Shown here: positions 63,146-64,000 of the stretch, one piece after another
How the letters are laid out: each line of letters starts with the position of its first letter
Numbering within the stretch: position 1 is the first letter of the stretch
Assembly: GCF_034702125.1 (NCBI RefSeq)
Contig: NC_085866.1
Coordinates: forward strand, 13,170,564-13,234,563
DNA length: 64,000 nucleotides
Origin: Engraulis encrasicolus
Taxonomy: Eukaryota; Chordata; Actinopteri; Clupeiformes; Engraulidae
Direction: 5' to 3'
Translations under genes and position numbers: made by a program
The notes under the pieces: generated by a model
What the model was told of the DNA's origin: nothing
Seen by the model: the letters and a program-made list of their open reading frames with translations, nothing else
Databases searched by the model: none

Positions 63146-63700
63146 CAGTGGCCTGTTTCTTCTATTCTGTAGTCTACACAGACCTGCTCTAACAGAGGCA
63201 GGGGTTTTTTCTTTGCCATGAACATAGACAAAGCCCCCATTGTGAACTGTGAGAAACCGTAATACAGAGCCTCATGCATGAGGGGGTAATCTATATCCGA
63301 GAGCGATTCCTTTTCTGGGTGTCTCAACCCACCCAACAAAAGGGGGTTATGGACTTGGTGAGCCGGTGGACTGGAAAAGCTTGCCGCTGGCGGAAAACGG
63401 AAAGGGAAAGGCAGCGAGTGGGTTTTTTCGGCTGCGGCGCGGCTCTTGGTGCCCGGGATCATTAGATGCTCAGCAAGGGAGCAAGACGACACATAATTCT
63501 CCCAACTGCAAACGCTGCACTCTCTCTCTCTCTGCACAGCGGCTACAGCGAAGAAGACCAGGAGTTTTCTTTTTTGCTCCAAAAAATCCCTGACACCAAC
63601 ACTGCCACCACCTCTACTGTGCTGTGGTGGCTATAGACGGCTATACACCTTCTCGCTCCCTTTCTTTTTTTCTATGTACCCCCCCTCTCTCTTTCTCTCC

Positions 63701-63703
<3 letters not shown>

Positions 63704-63776
<73 letters not shown>

Positions 63777-63795
63777 GTGAACGGCATAGAACTGG

Positions 63796-63878
<83 letters not shown>
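63704..63878. repeat. (CA)n and (CT)n microsatellites
   Basis: CA array at about 63704-63774 and CT array at about 63801-63878, separated by 26 bp of unique sequence. Confidence 0.97.
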
Positions 63879-63880
<2 letters not shown>

Positions 63881-64000
63881 GTGTGCTAATCAGACAGCTA
63901 GGGCATCACAGGGAGCTAGAAGAGTCCTGAGCCACCCTGCTTTTTAAAAGCCCTTAGCTGTAAATGCTCCCTGTGAGAAGGAGGCTGATGGACCCCTAAT

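Overview
The window is vertebrate nuclear DNA, almost certainly from a teleost fish. Genes are split by GT-AG introns, the one recognisable cellular gene is vertebrate-specific in layout, long (CA)n, (GT)n, (GA)n and (CT)n tracts are abundant, and many short DNA-transposon derivatives carry 8-bp target duplications, a tRNA-derived SINE and terminal repeats of kinds familiar from fish genomes. No prokaryotic-type operon, CRISPR array or functional RNA gene was found.

Positions ~2770-20640, minus strand, hold one complete gene: slc6a1, the Na+/Cl- dependent GABA transporter GAT1. Fourteen coding exons were rebuilt by eye from reading frame and splice signals (start 19274, stop 4872, 723 codons). 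All junctions are GT-AG, and residues up to about 562 align with mammalian GAT1 with a constant offset of 3 from TM1 to TM8. The exception is the last exon. Where mammals have a tail of about 34 residues, this gene encodes 161, nearly all Ala, Pro, Thr and Ser from an in-frame GC-rich repeat, ending GEANL. A probable 3' UTR reaches a polyadenylation signal near 2783, and a 5' noncoding exon probably lies at 20318-20640. Several introns carry microsatellites almost touching splice sites.

Positions 20.65-41.5 kb are intergenic: simple repeats plus many MITEs (hAT-like with 8-bp duplications, PIF/Harbinger-like with 3-bp duplications, a 350-bp near-perfect palindrome, a nested TA-flanked family). 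No second cellular gene was recognised here. Positions 41.5-47.95 kb (minus) are a decayed hAT-superfamily transposase gene into which a non-LTR retrotransposon of the restriction-like-endonuclease type (R2/NeSL/Utopia-like) has inserted. The retrotransposon has an intact 1174-codon ORF and is preceded by a 535-bp, almost identical duplicate of its own 3' end; both outer junctions show CAGT. Positions 48-64 kb are again intergenic, with a ~355-bp tandem repeat, a 1447-bp element with 216-bp inverted repeats, more nested hAT and Harbinger derivatives, a SINE and microsatellites.

I see no clear new multi-gene system. The items most worth following up are the expanded GAT1 tail, the retrotransposon with its partial tandem duplicate, a hammerhead-ribozyme-like core shared by two repeats, and the layers of nested transposons that give a relative insertion chronology. 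All boundaries were read by eye without alignment software and may be off by a few bases.
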